Assembly: GCF_031127815.1 (NCBI RefSeq)
Contig: NZ_JARXHY010000020.1
Span: 1-64,000 of the forward strand
DNA length: 64,000 nt
From: Pelagicoccus sp. SDUM812003
Lineage (GTDB): Bacteria; Verrucomicrobiota; Verrucomicrobiia; Opitutales; Opitutaceae
Reading direction: 5' to 3'
The notes under the pieces were generated by a model, which saw nothing but the letters and a program-made list of their open reading frames with translations, did not search any database and was not told the DNA's origin. Position numbers and translations under genes: made by a program. Numbering within the stretch: the stretch's first letter is position 1; each line of letters starts with the position of its first letter. Positions 8,092 to 17,851 of the stretch are shown piece after piece.

Positions 8092-11000
8092 ATGCGTTTC
8101 CCTTTCCCCTTCTTCCTCCTCATTGCCCTTCTCGCCCCTCTTTGCTCGGCAGACCAATTGAGCGAAGCGATAGACATGCCGGAGTTGTCCACCACAACCG
8201 GGGGCAACGGCACGATCACCGCCCAATCGGCGACTACTCACGATGGTGTCGACGCGGTCGAGTTGAGCACCATCGCCAATCAGAACGAGTTCTGGTTTCA
8301 GACGACCATCGAGGGTCCTGCCACGGTCTCATTCTACTACAAGTTTTCTCCGGACCGCATCAGCAACTGGGCAGGATTCTACATCGACGGAAGCCAGCAG
8401 ATGCAGGACCACTTTGGATACTATGTAGGAACCCGATATGGGTTCAACTGGACCCGACATGAATACGAAATCCTTTCTGAAGGCAGCCACACGCTAAAAT
8501 GGTCGGTGAGACACGGCTACTATGTCGATGATGACACCAAGGCGTGGGTTGATGAGCTGGTCGTTAACCGAGCCCCTATCATCATGGAGCAGCCGAGCCC
8601 AGTGAACGTCGACGAGGGAGAGCCCATCGAACTGAGCATCGATGTGAACCTTCCGGAAAAAGTCACCTATCAATGGAGGCAAAACGGTGAGCCGATTTCG
8701 GGTGAAACCGCCTCGACGCTAACGATCGATTCCGATCAAGTTTCGAGCACCGGGGTCTACGATGTGGCGGTCAGCAACGCCTACGGAGTGACCTACTCTA
8801 CCCCGGTCGACGTTTTCGTCTTCTCTCAATTCGGAGAAGCGATCGAGCAGCCTGACCTGGAATGGCACACCAGCGGCATCGGCTGGTCTCCTCAATCCGC
8901 GACCAGCCACGACAGCGTTGATTCGCTGGAATTGGATTCGCGTGAGACTCCGAAGGAAATCTGGTTTGAAACCTCTATAAACGGTCCTTTTGCGCTATCT
9001 TATTGGTGGAAGCTCGAGAAAGAAATCGATGGGGACAAGATCGAACTGGAGGTCAACGGAACTCCTGTCGAACTGTATTCAGGAAACGGAGACTGGACGG
9101 AAGCGAATTACGAAACCTCGCAAGTCGGGGCGCACGATGTGAGATGGACCTTCACCCCGGATCCGAGCACCGACAAGGACTACAACACCTTCGGATGGGT
9201 CGATGAATTGGATATCGAATACATTCCATCCATCGTCGCACCGCCCCAGGACGTCGCGGTCGATGAAGGCGATCCGGTGACGCTGGAAGTGACCGCTGTG
9301 GCGGAAACGGCCATCGCGTATCAATGGTATCACGACGGGCAGCTTATCGCTGGGGAAACGAGCTCGCAACTGAGCATAGCCGAATCGTCGTTGGGCGATG
9401 CCGGCAGCTACCACGTCGTGGCCTCGACGGGAAGCCGCTCGGTGGAGTCTGAGACGGCAACCGTCCAAGTCCTGCGCGGTTTTTCGGAAGCGGTTGAACT
9501 CTCGGGTATAGATTGGGTCAGAAGCGTGCCGAGCTGGTACGCGCAGACCGATGAAACGCACGATGGCGTCGACGCCCTGGAAACCGTTTTGAACAACGGT
9601 TCGGAGAAATCTTCTCTGGCGCTCAAAATTGAGGGGCCTTTCGAGTTCTCGTTTTGGTGGCGCCAAAGCATGGCAAACTCCGCCGAAGAAATACGCTTTT
9701 TCGTGGATGGCGAAGTGGTGGCTTCGAAACGCGGCGACTCGAGTTGGTCGCAGGAAACCTACACCGGGCTGGAGAGCCGCAGCTACACGCTCGCCTGGGA
9801 ATACCAAAAACACTATGCCGGCTCCTCCTCTGCCGCCTACCTAGACGAGTTTCAGCTTTCCCAAGCCCCTATCATCACCGAGCAACCGGAGTCCTGGTAT
9901 TTCGCTGAAGGCGAGGATGTGACTTTTTCAATACAGGCGGTGAGCCACTCTCCTGTTTCATACCAATGGAGAAAGGATGGAGTCGATATCGAGGGAGAAA
10001 CCGCTTCGTCCCTAGCCTTTAGCAACGTCCAAGCCGAGGCGTTGGGAGAGTATGACGTCGTCTTAACCGCCACGGAAGGCGAAACCATTTCCGATTCGTT
10101 CGAAATCATGGATACGGAATCGTTTGGCAAATCTGTGGACCAGCCGAATCTGGTTTGGAAAACAAATGGCGACGAACAATGGCTGATCGGCTCCAATGCG
10201 ACGGATGGGAGCAGATCATCGCTTAAGAGCGGCGACATTTCGGGGAACGGCACGACTTGGCTATCCACGGTTGTCGAAGGAGAAAGCGAGCTCAGCTTCA
10301 ACTGGAAAGCCTCGACAGAAGCATGCTGCGACCGGCTAAAGCTGTATCTCGATGGAGCGCTGATCGGCGAGCTGCGCGGCGAGGAAGATTGGACTTCGTT
10401 TTCCTATTCGATTCCCGCGGGACTTCATGAGCTGAAATGGGAATATTCAAAAGACGAGAAAGACGACGCCGGGCAGGATTCCGTCTGGATCGATAGCGTT
10501 CAGCTCGCCCCGATCGTGACCGGCTTGACTTCCGACCTCTCGCTCTTCGAAGGACAGGACCTGCATCTGTCAGTATCCGTGGCGGGCGATTTCGATTTGA
10601 GCTTCGCCTGGAGTAGAAATGGCGAAGCGATCGAGGGAGCGAACGCGGCGGAGTTCGACAAGACAGGAATCCTGCGAGATGAAGCAGGAGACTACCGCGT
10701 GCTCGTTACTTCGGATTTCGGTCACGCTCTGTCGGCCCCTGTTTCAGTGGAGGTGGTCGATTTCGGAGCGGCGATCGGTCAGCCTGATCAAAACTGGGAT
10801 TTCTCGGCGCCGACTTGGACGATTAGCGAAGACTTCGAGGGGCGAACCGTCGCCCTAGCCGAAAGCCTGAGCGCAAACGAGCAGCGATGGTTCGAGCATA
10901 AGATCGAAGGCTCGGCAACCGTCGAGTTCGATTGGTATCTGTCCACCGACGACGGTGACGAACTACAGGTATTCGTCGACGGAATACAGCAGTCCCTTTC

Positions 11001-12195
11001 AGCTCCCTCGGAGAGCTGGACAAAAGCTCAATTCGAAGTGCCTGGCGACGGGGAGCACAGTCTTCGTTGGGGTTTTGCAGGAAGCGCCGCAGAAACTGGC
11101 TCGGCTGACTTCGCTGCAATCGATTCCATCGAAATCGATCAAACGCCAAGCATTCTCTCTCAGCCGCATCAAATCGTGGTAGAGGAGAGCCACACGCTGG
11201 AATTCGAAGTGGTCTCAGAAGCGAGGGGCACCCTCTCCTACCAATGGTTTCAGGATGAAGTAGCGATTCCCAGCGCTACGACCGCCACCTTTACCATAGA
11301 CAATGCGTCCGCTGATCACGCTGGAACTTATCAATTGTCGCTGAGCACCAAGCATGACACCGTGCTGTCCGCTCCGATCGATGTCATCGTGTCCGAGCCC
11401 CTCGCCTCAGGACTCGATGTGGAGGATCTGGAAATCATATCAGGGACACCGCAACGCTGGTATACCGACAAGGCATTCGGTTCAGATGGAGAAGATTCCG
11501 TTTCAGTGGTCGCGTTGGAGGTAAACGAGACAGCTGAATTTTCCTTCGAGCGCACGGGGCCCTTTTCCCTCTCGTTTGACTATTGGATGGGATCAGTTGA
11601 AGGGGAAGATCATGAGCTCCTTGTGCGCATCGATGGAGAAAACGAACTACGATTCTCCGAATCAGACAACTGGAAGAACGTCGAGATCACGTTCCCCTAT
11701 AGCGGAGCCCATGAGCTAAGCTTTTTGACGACGCGGCAGTCTGAGTCAGCGACAGCTCCCGAAGTCTGGATCGACAACCTTCGGGTCGCGCCACTAAGCG
11801 CAGTGGAAACGGACTCAGCTCTTTGGGTGCTCGAATCCGGTGGCAGCGCCGCAGGCTATGAAAACATCGGCAGTATCCAAGATCCGGATTTCGATGGACT
11901 CGCCAACCTGCTAGAGTTTTGGCTCCAATCGGCCCCATTCGATTTCGATGATCTGATTCGCTTCGAGATTTCAAACTCGGAAGATGCCACCAGAGCGCGT
12001 GTCGGTATCGAGATCGCCGATACGATGCTTGAGCGCTTCGAAATAGAGGTTGAAGCCTCTTCGGAGCTGGGCACCTGGGAGAGAATCCAATCCACCAAAA
12101 CGTATGAGGAAGGAACGTTGTGGCTCGCTATAGACTCTGAGATCACCGAAGGCAGCCGGTTTTTCCGGCTGCTCGTTCGAGACGTCGCTCCCTAA
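8092..12195 (+). CDS. Secreted six-module Ig/beta-sandwich repeat protein
   Basis: The start is placed at 8092, since this ATG opens a clear signal peptide (MRFPFPFFLLIALLAPLCSA); the upstream ATG at 8044 would bury it. This gives 1367 residues. Six modules begin near 8158, 8830, 9481, 10123, 10760 and 11401, a spacing of about 640-670 bp. Each opens with an F/L-x-x-A/S-x-x-x-P-x-L-x-W motif, then a jelly-roll-like sandwich (PFALSYWWK, D-x-ELEVNG, SGN-x-DW, G-H-x-LRW, WVDEL). The first five continue into an Ig I-set-like domain (QP-x-x-x-V-x-EG, YQW-x-x-DG, DAGSYHV). The sixth lacks Ig and ends in a DPDFDGLANLLEF calcium-motif-like segment and a beta-rich tail typical of Verrucomicrobia extracellular proteins. 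Adhesion or carbohydrate binding is inference. Confidence 0.85.
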   Translation: MRFPFPFFLLIALLAPLCSADQLSEAIDMPELSTTTGGNGTITAQSATTHDGVDAVELSTIANQNEFWFQTTIEGPATVSFYYKFSPDRISNWAGFYIDGSQQMQDHFGYYVGTRYGFNWTRHEYEILSEGSHTLKWSVRHGYYVDDDTKAWVDELVVNRAPIIMEQPSPVNVDEGEPIELSIDVNLPEKVTYQWRQNGEPISGETASTLTIDSDQVSSTGVYDVAVSNAYGVTYSTPVDVFVFSQFGEAIEQPDLEWHTSGIGWSPQSATSHDSVDSLELDSRETPKEIWFETSINGPFALSYWWKLEKEIDGDKIELEVNGTPVELYSGNGDWTEANYETSQVGAHDVRWTFTPDPSTDKDYNTFGWVDELDIEYIPSIVAPPQDVAVDEGDPVTLEVTAVAETAIAYQWYHDGQLIAGETSSQLSIAESSLGDAGSYHVVASTGSRSVESETATVQVLRGFSEAVELSGIDWVRSVPSWYAQTDETHDGVDALETVLNNGSEKSSLALKIEGPFEFSFWWRQSMANSAEEIRFFVDGEVVASKRGDSSWSQETYTGLESRSYTLAWEYQKHYAGSSSAAYLDEFQLSQAPIITEQPESWYFAEGEDVTFSIQAVSHSPVSYQWRKDGVDIEGETASSLAFSNVQAEALGEYDVVLTATEGETISDSFEIMDTESFGKSVDQPNLVWKTNGDEQWLIGSNATDGSRSSLKSGDISGNGTTWLSTVVEGESELSFNWKASTEACCDRLKLYLDGALIGELRGEEDWTSFSYSIPAGLHELKWEYSKDEKDDAGQDSVWIDSVQLAPIVTGLTSDLSLFEGQDLHLSVSVAGDFDLSFAWSRNGEAIEGANAAEFDKTGILRDEAGDYRVLVTSDFGHALSAPVSVEVVDFGAAIGQPDQNWDFSAPTWTISEDFEGRTVALAESLSANEQRWFEHKIEGSATVEFDWYLSTDDGDELQVFVDGIQQSLSAPSESWTKAQFEVPGDGEHSLRWGFAGSAAETGSADFAAIDSIEIDQTPSILSQPHQIVVEESHTLEFEVVSEARGTLSYQWFQDEVAIPSATTATFTIDNASADHAGTYQLSLSTKHDTVLSAPIDVIVSEPLASGLDVEDLEIISGTPQRWYTDKAFGSDGEDSVSVVALEVNETAEFSFERTGPFSLSFDYWMGSVEGEDHELLVRIDGENELRFSESDNWKNVEITFPYSGAHELSFLTTRQSESATAPEVWIDNLRVAPLSAVETDSALWVLESGGSAAGYENIGSIQDPDFDGLANLLEFWLQSAPFDFDDLIRFEISNSEDATRARVGIEIADTMLERFEIEVEASSELGTWERIQSTKTYEEGTLWLAIDSEITEGSRFFRLLVRDVAP

Positions 12196-12355
12196 ATCGA
12201 ACAGCCCGAAGCTTACCTCGGTACCGAAGGACGCTGCCGCTCCTCAGCGAAGCAAGCTGGCCCATGCCAAATTGGCGAAAGGCCGAGGAGAGCGTACCGG
12301 AATCGGCGTCTGGTTTGTTAGATGTGATTTCGAATCGAAAGTCGCTATCTCCCGA

Positions 12356-12949
12356 TCACCTTTCAGATAGATTGAATTCCCTGTCTTTCTCTTTCCCGAG
12401 GAGATTGCTGAGGCCGTCGAACAGCTTGCTGAGATCGACCGACCCGACCTCTGGAACGTCAGCGTCACGACCTCCATCGTATTCTCCTGACCAGAATCGT
12501 TGATCTGCTCGTTCGATGTAGAGCTTCTCCAGCCTTAAGCGCCGCCGCGTTTCCGATTCATTTCGCAGGGAGTCGTTGGCTTCAGTTCGAAGGGCCAAAT
12601 CGAAACGCTGGTAGAGGTCGAAGTCCAGAGGGCTTACCTCGACCGCCCTGAGAGTGAAAACCTGGAGATCCGGGTCCTCATCTCGGTCTGCTTCCTCAAG
12701 CTCCTGATTCTGCCTTTCCGCTTCGAGCTTCGTAAACAAACGATCGAGCTCAGCTTCGCTGTAGACGAGGCTGCCACCGGTATTCAAGCGTTCGCTGTTC
12801 GCTGGCAAACTTGTATCAGAATCCACTTCTTTCAGCGGCGAAACGACCTCGTTGGCAGAGACAGAGGGCGAAGCGGCAGCAAAGACCGCTAAGCAAACTA
12901 CCAGACATGTACCTGGTAGGCATTGGAGCTGGGGATACGGGCAAGGCAT
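12356..12949 (-). CDS. Exported hypothetical protein
   Basis: A 197-residue protein with a Cys-rich hydrophobic N-terminus (about 8-32, ending near SVSA) that fits a Sec signal peptide. It continues with an acidic, glutamate-rich mature region of predicted helix (70-110) and a charged C-terminus. No domain is recognised. A shorter start could be used because the residues before the hydrophobic stretch include two cysteines. Convergent with the large Ig-repeat gene and separated from it by 160 bp. Probably periplasmic or surface-exposed; function unknown. Confidence 0.5.
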   Translation of the reverse strand: MPCPYPQLQCLPGTCLVVCLAVFAAASPSVSANEVVSPLKEVDSDTSLPANSERLNTGGSLVYSEAELDRLFTKLEAERQNQELEEADRDEDPDLQVFTLRAVEVSPLDFDLYQRFDLALRTEANDSLRNESETRRRLRLEKLYIERADQRFWSGEYDGGRDADVPEVGSVDLSKLFDGLSNLLGKEKDREFNLSER

Positions 12950-13473
12950 TGAAGAACAAGAGGAAGACTCGCTTTAGTATCCCAGCAACGGTTTTTGTTT
13001 CATGCTCTGTTCGATGAGGTCGAATCTTTTGCCGAAACCACAGATGCCTAAGATCGATCAAAGGTCGGTGAGTCCGTCGCTCGACTGCTAGTCACTTCCT
13101 GCTTTCCGAGGTCAAATAGCGTCAGCCGAGAAAAGACTTCGTCGCAACTCTCCACACGTATCGCCACCGTGTTCCTTCGTAGTGGTTAAAAGAATACGTC
13201 TCCGAAATCGACTCTGGTCGCGAATAGATTCGCCCCAGCGCTTTGTGCCGCTCTTTGCGTTCTTTGCTCCCGATGTGGCTGAACTGGAAAATTCTCTGCC
13301 CAATTTGCAGTATTTCCGTTATCGGAAAGCGTATACTTGACGAAGCTAATGCTTTCGAAAGAGCGAACGCTTGCTTCGAAGCCCGATACGCCAAAAGCTA
13401 ATCACTTCGTTAACCTCATGACGACGGCCTCAAGAAAACGAAGGCCTAGTCCCTAGCCAACCACCTATCTTGT
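12950..13473. other. Intergenic region, possibly a gene remnant
   Basis: About 520 bp, lower in GC than its surroundings. A 90-codon minus-strand frame at 13122-13394, ending in NHYEGTRWRYVWRVA, has a somewhat protein-like tail. It has no credible start or recognisable family, so it is not called. The DinB-like gene promoter should lie near the right edge. Confidence 0.3.
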
Positions 13474-14034
13474 ATGAAAAACCGATTCCTGTTTCTTCCT
13501 CTCAGCCTCGCCCTCGTTCTATCCGTTTTCGCTGAGCATCATGAGCATAGCGGCGCAGGTCACGCAGAAAACTCTAACTCCTTGTTCCAAGCGACATTCC
13601 TAGGTGGATACGATTACGCTATCGGCCACCTGATGCAGCTCGCGGAAGCGATTCCGGCAGACACGTACGATTGGGCCCCAGCTGAAGGCGTGCGCACAGT
13701 TGAGAAAACGCTGCTACACGTCGCAGCGGCAAACTACATGCTCGCCGCTAAGCTCGGTGCCACCCTTCCAAGCGGCGTCGAACCAATGTCTATCGAAAGC
13801 AAAGACCACGACAAGGAATCAGCGATCGAAACTCTCAAGGCATCCATCGACTTAGCAAAGAAAACAATCGCTGAGCTCGAAGAAGAAGACCTCGCAACCA
13901 AAGTTGAGTTTTTCGGTATGCAGCAAAACAAGATGTTCATCGTGTTGACGATTGGCGCGCACGCCAACGAGCATCTGGGTCAACTCATAGCCTACGCACG
14001 TTCCAACGATATTACTCCTCCTTGGAGTAAATAA
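13474..14034 (+). CDS. Exported DinB-family protein
   Basis: A 186-residue protein with a signal peptide (1-20, cleavage near VFA) and a His-rich linker (HHEHSGAGH). The rest is a DinB/YfiT-like four-helix bundle. Two of the expected metal-binding histidine positions are visible, in TLLHVAAANY and in the C-terminal HANEHLGQ motif. The family includes thiol-dependent metalloenzymes as well as many uncharacterised members. Secreted DinB-like proteins are common in Verrucomicrobia and Acidobacteria, and their substrate is unknown. Monocistronic by context, convergent with the CRTAC1 gene. Confidence 0.85.
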   Translation: MKNRFLFLPLSLALVLSVFAEHHEHSGAGHAENSNSLFQATFLGGYDYAIGHLMQLAEAIPADTYDWAPAEGVRTVEKTLLHVAAANYMLAAKLGATLPSGVEPMSIESKDHDKESAIETLKASIDLAKKTIAELEEEDLATKVEFFGMQQNKMFIVLTIGAHANEHLGQLIAYARSNDITPPWSK

Positions 14035-14129
14035 GGACGCTTGTTCGACTCCTCATGGTGTCTGCGTCCTCTGGGTTAAACTAACTTGCGCCTCGGGCTG
14101 CCGTGCTAGTGGGACGGTGCGAATGTCGC

Positions 14130-17100
14130 TCACTCCTCGACCATGCTCAGATCTCCGCTCGTTTTCGGGAAGTCGATTTCTGTTTCGGCTCCTGATGGCC
14201 AGCGTATCCAGATTTTCGCTTCAGAAGATTTCTCAAAGGGAGCGGAGAGAAAAACGGCCGAGGTCGATTGACTGGCATAGCCGCCACCGGCCTGGACTTC
14301 CGAAACCTGCCATACCTCGTCGCCACTGCCTACGACTATTCGTGCGCCAATGGCGTTCGGATTGCCTTTGCTGCCTCGAAGTCGCAACGAAACGAAAATC
14401 TGGCCCTCGGGCTTGATCGCGGCGAAAGCTAGCGTCGATTGATTGTTGCGAGTGACGATGGCATCGGGTTGATGATCTCGGTTCAGATCGAGCAACGATA
14501 GCGCTTTAGCGTTTCCGGGTACCTTCCAACCACTTTCTGTCAGGGGCACGGGCTCGAAGTCGCCCTTGCCGTCGCCCCGAAGCAGCCAGCCCAACCCGCC
14601 GTCGAAACGACCTTGGGCTGGGATGGGAGAATAGTCGTTGTGGGCGACTAAAAGGTCGCAATGACCGTCTCGGTCGAAATCCGCCGCGACCAATCCCTGC
14701 GCTGGAGAAATCTGAGCGAGACGCGGCAATGGTACGAAGGCGTAGCCACCGGAGGGCTGACTGAGCAATACGCCACTTCGCAGCTCGCTTGCCTCGTAGA
14801 GCGTCGCTGCAGCGAGTGCGTCTTCTCCCAAAATCTCCTCGAGTGTCGCTGCCGCGAAAGCGTCATTCGAGGGAAAGCGCTTGAGCACTTCGGGAATCTT
14901 CGAGGCCAGTTCCCCGCGACTGGCGACGGGATATAGTGTTCGCTCGTCGTTGTAAGCCAATACCAATTGAGGCTCTCCTCCTTGAGAGAAGTGGTCGACG
15001 AAGAGCTTCATGGGGAACTCACGTGTGGCGGAGTACAACGTATTCAGACCTTGATTACCCAGGGCATAGTCAAGTCTTCCATCGTGATTGAAATCCGCCG
15101 AAGCGAGCGAATTCCAGAGACCAGTGCCAGCTGAGTCAAATCCCCACTCCGTGGATACGTCTTCCATCGACTGGCCTTGCAGATTGCGGAAGAAACGAAT
15201 GCCTCCCCATTCCAAGGCAACCACCAAATCGATCCATCCATCGCCGTCGACGTCGCTAGCCAGGGCCGAAGTGACCAGACCAAGCTCGCCGAGCTCCGGG
15301 GCGAAACGATCTGTCTCATCCGCGAGACGACTGTCCCGTTGAAAAAGCAGGGCGCTATAGGCAGGTTCCGGATAGTAGCCAGGGAACAGTCTGCCACCTA
15401 GGAAGAGGTCCAGTTTCCCGTCCCGATCGAAGTCCGCTGAGACCGCTGCGCCCACGCTGATCGGGAGTGATGGGAGATAGCCATCCGGAGCCGGGCTGAA
15501 CGAGCCTTGTCCATCGTTGAGCCACAGTCGCGGTTCGTATTCAGGCTCCTCGGCAGGAAGGGCCGCGCCACCCGCTGTAAAGAGCAGGTCGTTGGCTCCG
15601 TCGCCATTGGCGTCGAAAATCAGCGGCGGTCCATCGTTGATAAACGGCGCGTTGCCGAGCGAACCTGTATCCAAATTTTCGTAGTGGCCGTTGGCGCGTC
15701 GCAATACCTTCGCTCCATCGCGAGCCGTCGCTCCAATGACGATTTCGTCGATGCCATCTCCGTCGAGGTCGCCAACCGCCAGTCCAGGGCCACGTCGATT
15801 GAATCGGCGCGGTAGAAGGGGCTGGGAAACGGTGCCCTCCCTCTCCTCCTCGCGCTGCACGATATCGAGTCCTAAGGAAGTGGATACCTCTTCAAACTGG
15901 GTCGTATCCGGTGCTGTCGATTGAAGCTCCTCGATCGGCCCTTCCTCAGGTTCGGCGATGGTATAGCGCTGGCCGGTGGCTAGGTCCTCGAAGGTCTGTA
16001 TGCGACCACTGGGCCAGACGATTTTGAGGCGGTCGATACTTTCTTCTTCGCCGAATCCGAAATGGGCGATCGGCTCGCTGGTGGAGAGATAACCACGAGC
16101 CGAGATGAGCTGTCTGACCTGCGTTCCCGATTTGGTGGTGGCCTCTAGCCGAGCTCCCAATCCGTAGCGGTTCGAAGCAGTCCCGCGCAGGGCAATGGTC
16201 ACGGTGTTCCCACCCTGACTGTCGTTTCTCAGAATCGTCGGACCTTCCTTGAAATTGGTGAAAACGATATCGAGATCGCCATCGCCATCGAAATCTCCCA
16301 TGGCCGAGCCAAAACTCACGCCGAACTTGTCGAGGCCCCACTCTTCGCCAACCTCCTCGAAGCGCAGCCCGCCTCGATTGGCGTAAGCGAGGTTCTTGTT
16401 TTTCCAGACCGGGGCCGATTTGGCGACTGCCCGGCGGGCGTTTACGCTCGTAGCCGATAGCCGCTTCGTCATGAGGTCGACGTTGTTTTGCTCGTTATCC
16501 ATCCCATTGGTCACGAACAGGTCCAGCCGCCCGTCATTGTCGAAGTCCTCGAAACGTGGAGACCAAGTCCAATCCGTACCTTTGAGTCCTGCCATGATGG
16601 CGGCTTCAAGACTGCGGTCCGATCCAGTATTCAAATACAAGGCGTTATCGAGAATCTGTATGGCTGTATCCAGTTTCTCATTCTTCCCGTCGTGACCGAT
16701 GGCTCGCGACTCCGCTTGGCCGCGTTGTTCGAGCTCGTGAGTGCTGCCAGCCATATCCGCAACAAAGAAATCGATATCGCCATCGTTATCGACATCCCCC
16801 AAGTCCGACCCCATGGAGGAATAGGTAGTGTGCGGCAGCGCTTGGTCGATGACGTTGGTGAAGGTTCCATCACCATTGTTTCGATACAGGAAATCCGGTG
16901 GGGAGAAATCGTTGGCGACATAGAGGTCGAGCCAGCCATCACCGTTTTGATCCCACCAAGTCGCGGAATGACATCGGGTTGGCTGAGAACTAATGCCGGC
17001 CTCTTGGCTTACATCGCGAAAAACGCCGTTTCCCTCGTTGTGGAACAGATAGTCAGGCCGCCCGTCGCTATGGTGATCATCCATGAGATTGGTCTGGATG

Positions 17101-17750
17101 TAGACGTCCAACCAACCGTCGCGATCGTAGTCGGCGAAACAGGCCATGCCGGAACCGTCGACCAAAGCCAATCCGCGCTCTTCCGCTTCGTCGCGAAAGG
17201 TGCCGTCTCCTTGGTTGATAAAGAGCTGGTTAGCGGCGGCGAGGCGGCAGACGTAGAGATCGAGCAAGCCATCGTTGTTCACATCGACAAAGGCGGCGCC
17301 CTGCTTCCACTCCCCGCTCTCGTCCAAGACGCCCGCAGCATCCGTCACGTCTTCGAAACGCCAGTCGCCAAGGTTGCGGAAGAGGCGTCCGGACTCGATT
17401 TTGCTTACAATGAAGATATCCGAACGACCATCTTCGTCGTAGTCGCCTACAGCCACTCCCGTGCCTATACTGCCAAGTTGATAGACCCGATAGCGCTCGC
17501 CCCACATTCGCGGATCGTCGTATCGATTTGTAGTTGAGATCCCAGTACTCTCATGAGGGAGCTCGGTGAAAAGCGTCTCACCACTTGCGTGGGAACGAGG
17601 AGCAAACGGCGCTGCGCTGAGCGATTCCGCTATTTGCCCGCGAACAGGCAAGATGCACAGGATCAGCAGGATCGGGAGACACAATTTGAAATGGCGGAGA
17701 GCATTCTTGCTCGCATTTCCTGCGGCGAGGGGCAGTCTCGTGATTTCCAT
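14130..17750 (-). CDS. CRTAC1-type FG-GAP protein with two ASPIC/UnbV domains
   Basis: A 1206-residue exported protein with a signal sequence at about 20-38. Two beta-propeller stretches of FG-GAP/VCBS repeats with repeated D-x-D-x-DG calcium loops (GDYDEDGRSD, DVNNDGLLD, DFDGDGDLD, DLDGDGIDE) cover about 95-500 and 640-1090. Each is followed by an ASPIC/UnbV domain, near 511-597 (GLGARLE, IVWPSGR) and near 1117-1200 (AIGARIV, IRWPSGA). Most CRTAC1 proteins carry one such unit, so this looks like an internal duplication. The family is extracellular and calcium-binding, with no firm bacterial function. It is divergent from the membrane protein gene at 17852 and only about 100 bp away. Confidence 0.88.
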   Translation of the reverse strand: MEITRLPLAAGNASKNALRHFKLCLPILLILCILPVRGQIAESLSAAPFAPRSHASGETLFTELPHESTGISTTNRYDDPRMWGERYRVYQLGSIGTGVAVGDYDEDGRSDIFIVSKIESGRLFRNLGDWRFEDVTDAAGVLDESGEWKQGAAFVDVNNDGLLDLYVCRLAAANQLFINQGDGTFRDEAEERGLALVDGSGMACFADYDRDGWLDVYIQTNLMDDHHSDGRPDYLFHNEGNGVFRDVSQEAGISSQPTRCHSATWWDQNGDGWLDLYVANDFSPPDFLYRNNGDGTFTNVIDQALPHTTYSSMGSDLGDVDNDGDIDFFVADMAGSTHELEQRGQAESRAIGHDGKNEKLDTAIQILDNALYLNTGSDRSLEAAIMAGLKGTDWTWSPRFEDFDNDGRLDLFVTNGMDNEQNNVDLMTKRLSATSVNARRAVAKSAPVWKNKNLAYANRGGLRFEEVGEEWGLDKFGVSFGSAMGDFDGDGDLDIVFTNFKEGPTILRNDSQGGNTVTIALRGTASNRYGLGARLEATTKSGTQVRQLISARGYLSTSEPIAHFGFGEEESIDRLKIVWPSGRIQTFEDLATGQRYTIAEPEEGPIEELQSTAPDTTQFEEVSTSLGLDIVQREEEREGTVSQPLLPRRFNRRGPGLAVGDLDGDGIDEIVIGATARDGAKVLRRANGHYENLDTGSLGNAPFINDGPPLIFDANGDGANDLLFTAGGAALPAEEPEYEPRLWLNDGQGSFSPAPDGYLPSLPISVGAAVSADFDRDGKLDLFLGGRLFPGYYPEPAYSALLFQRDSRLADETDRFAPELGELGLVTSALASDVDGDGWIDLVVALEWGGIRFFRNLQGQSMEDVSTEWGFDSAGTGLWNSLASADFNHDGRLDYALGNQGLNTLYSATREFPMKLFVDHFSQGGEPQLVLAYNDERTLYPVASRGELASKIPEVLKRFPSNDAFAAATLEEILGEDALAAATLYEASELRSGVLLSQPSGGYAFVPLPRLAQISPAQGLVAADFDRDGHCDLLVAHNDYSPIPAQGRFDGGLGWLLRGDGKGDFEPVPLTESGWKVPGNAKALSLLDLNRDHQPDAIVTRNNQSTLAFAAIKPEGQIFVSLRLRGSKGNPNAIGARIVVGSGDEVWQVSEVQAGGGYASQSTSAVFLSAPFEKSSEAKIWIRWPSGAETEIDFPKTSGDLSMVEE

Positions 17751-17851
17751 TTTTGAAATAGCCTATGAGTGACCCCTTGCTCACCGACTAGTCAAGTGGA
17801 TTGCGCGTCGCCCCTTATCACTACCAAATCACCTGAACGCACGCCGCGCCA

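Noticed and set aside
13122-13394. A 90-codon minus-strand frame with a protein-like tail (YEGTRWRYVWR)
   Set aside because: No credible start, no family match by eye and no neighbour to support it. Mentioned in the gap entry only.
16488-17537. A 349-codon open frame on the plus strand within the CRTAC1 gene
   Set aside because: Antisense of the repeated D-x-D-x-DG loops, which read as long Val/Ile runs on this strand. The minus-strand gene is certain.
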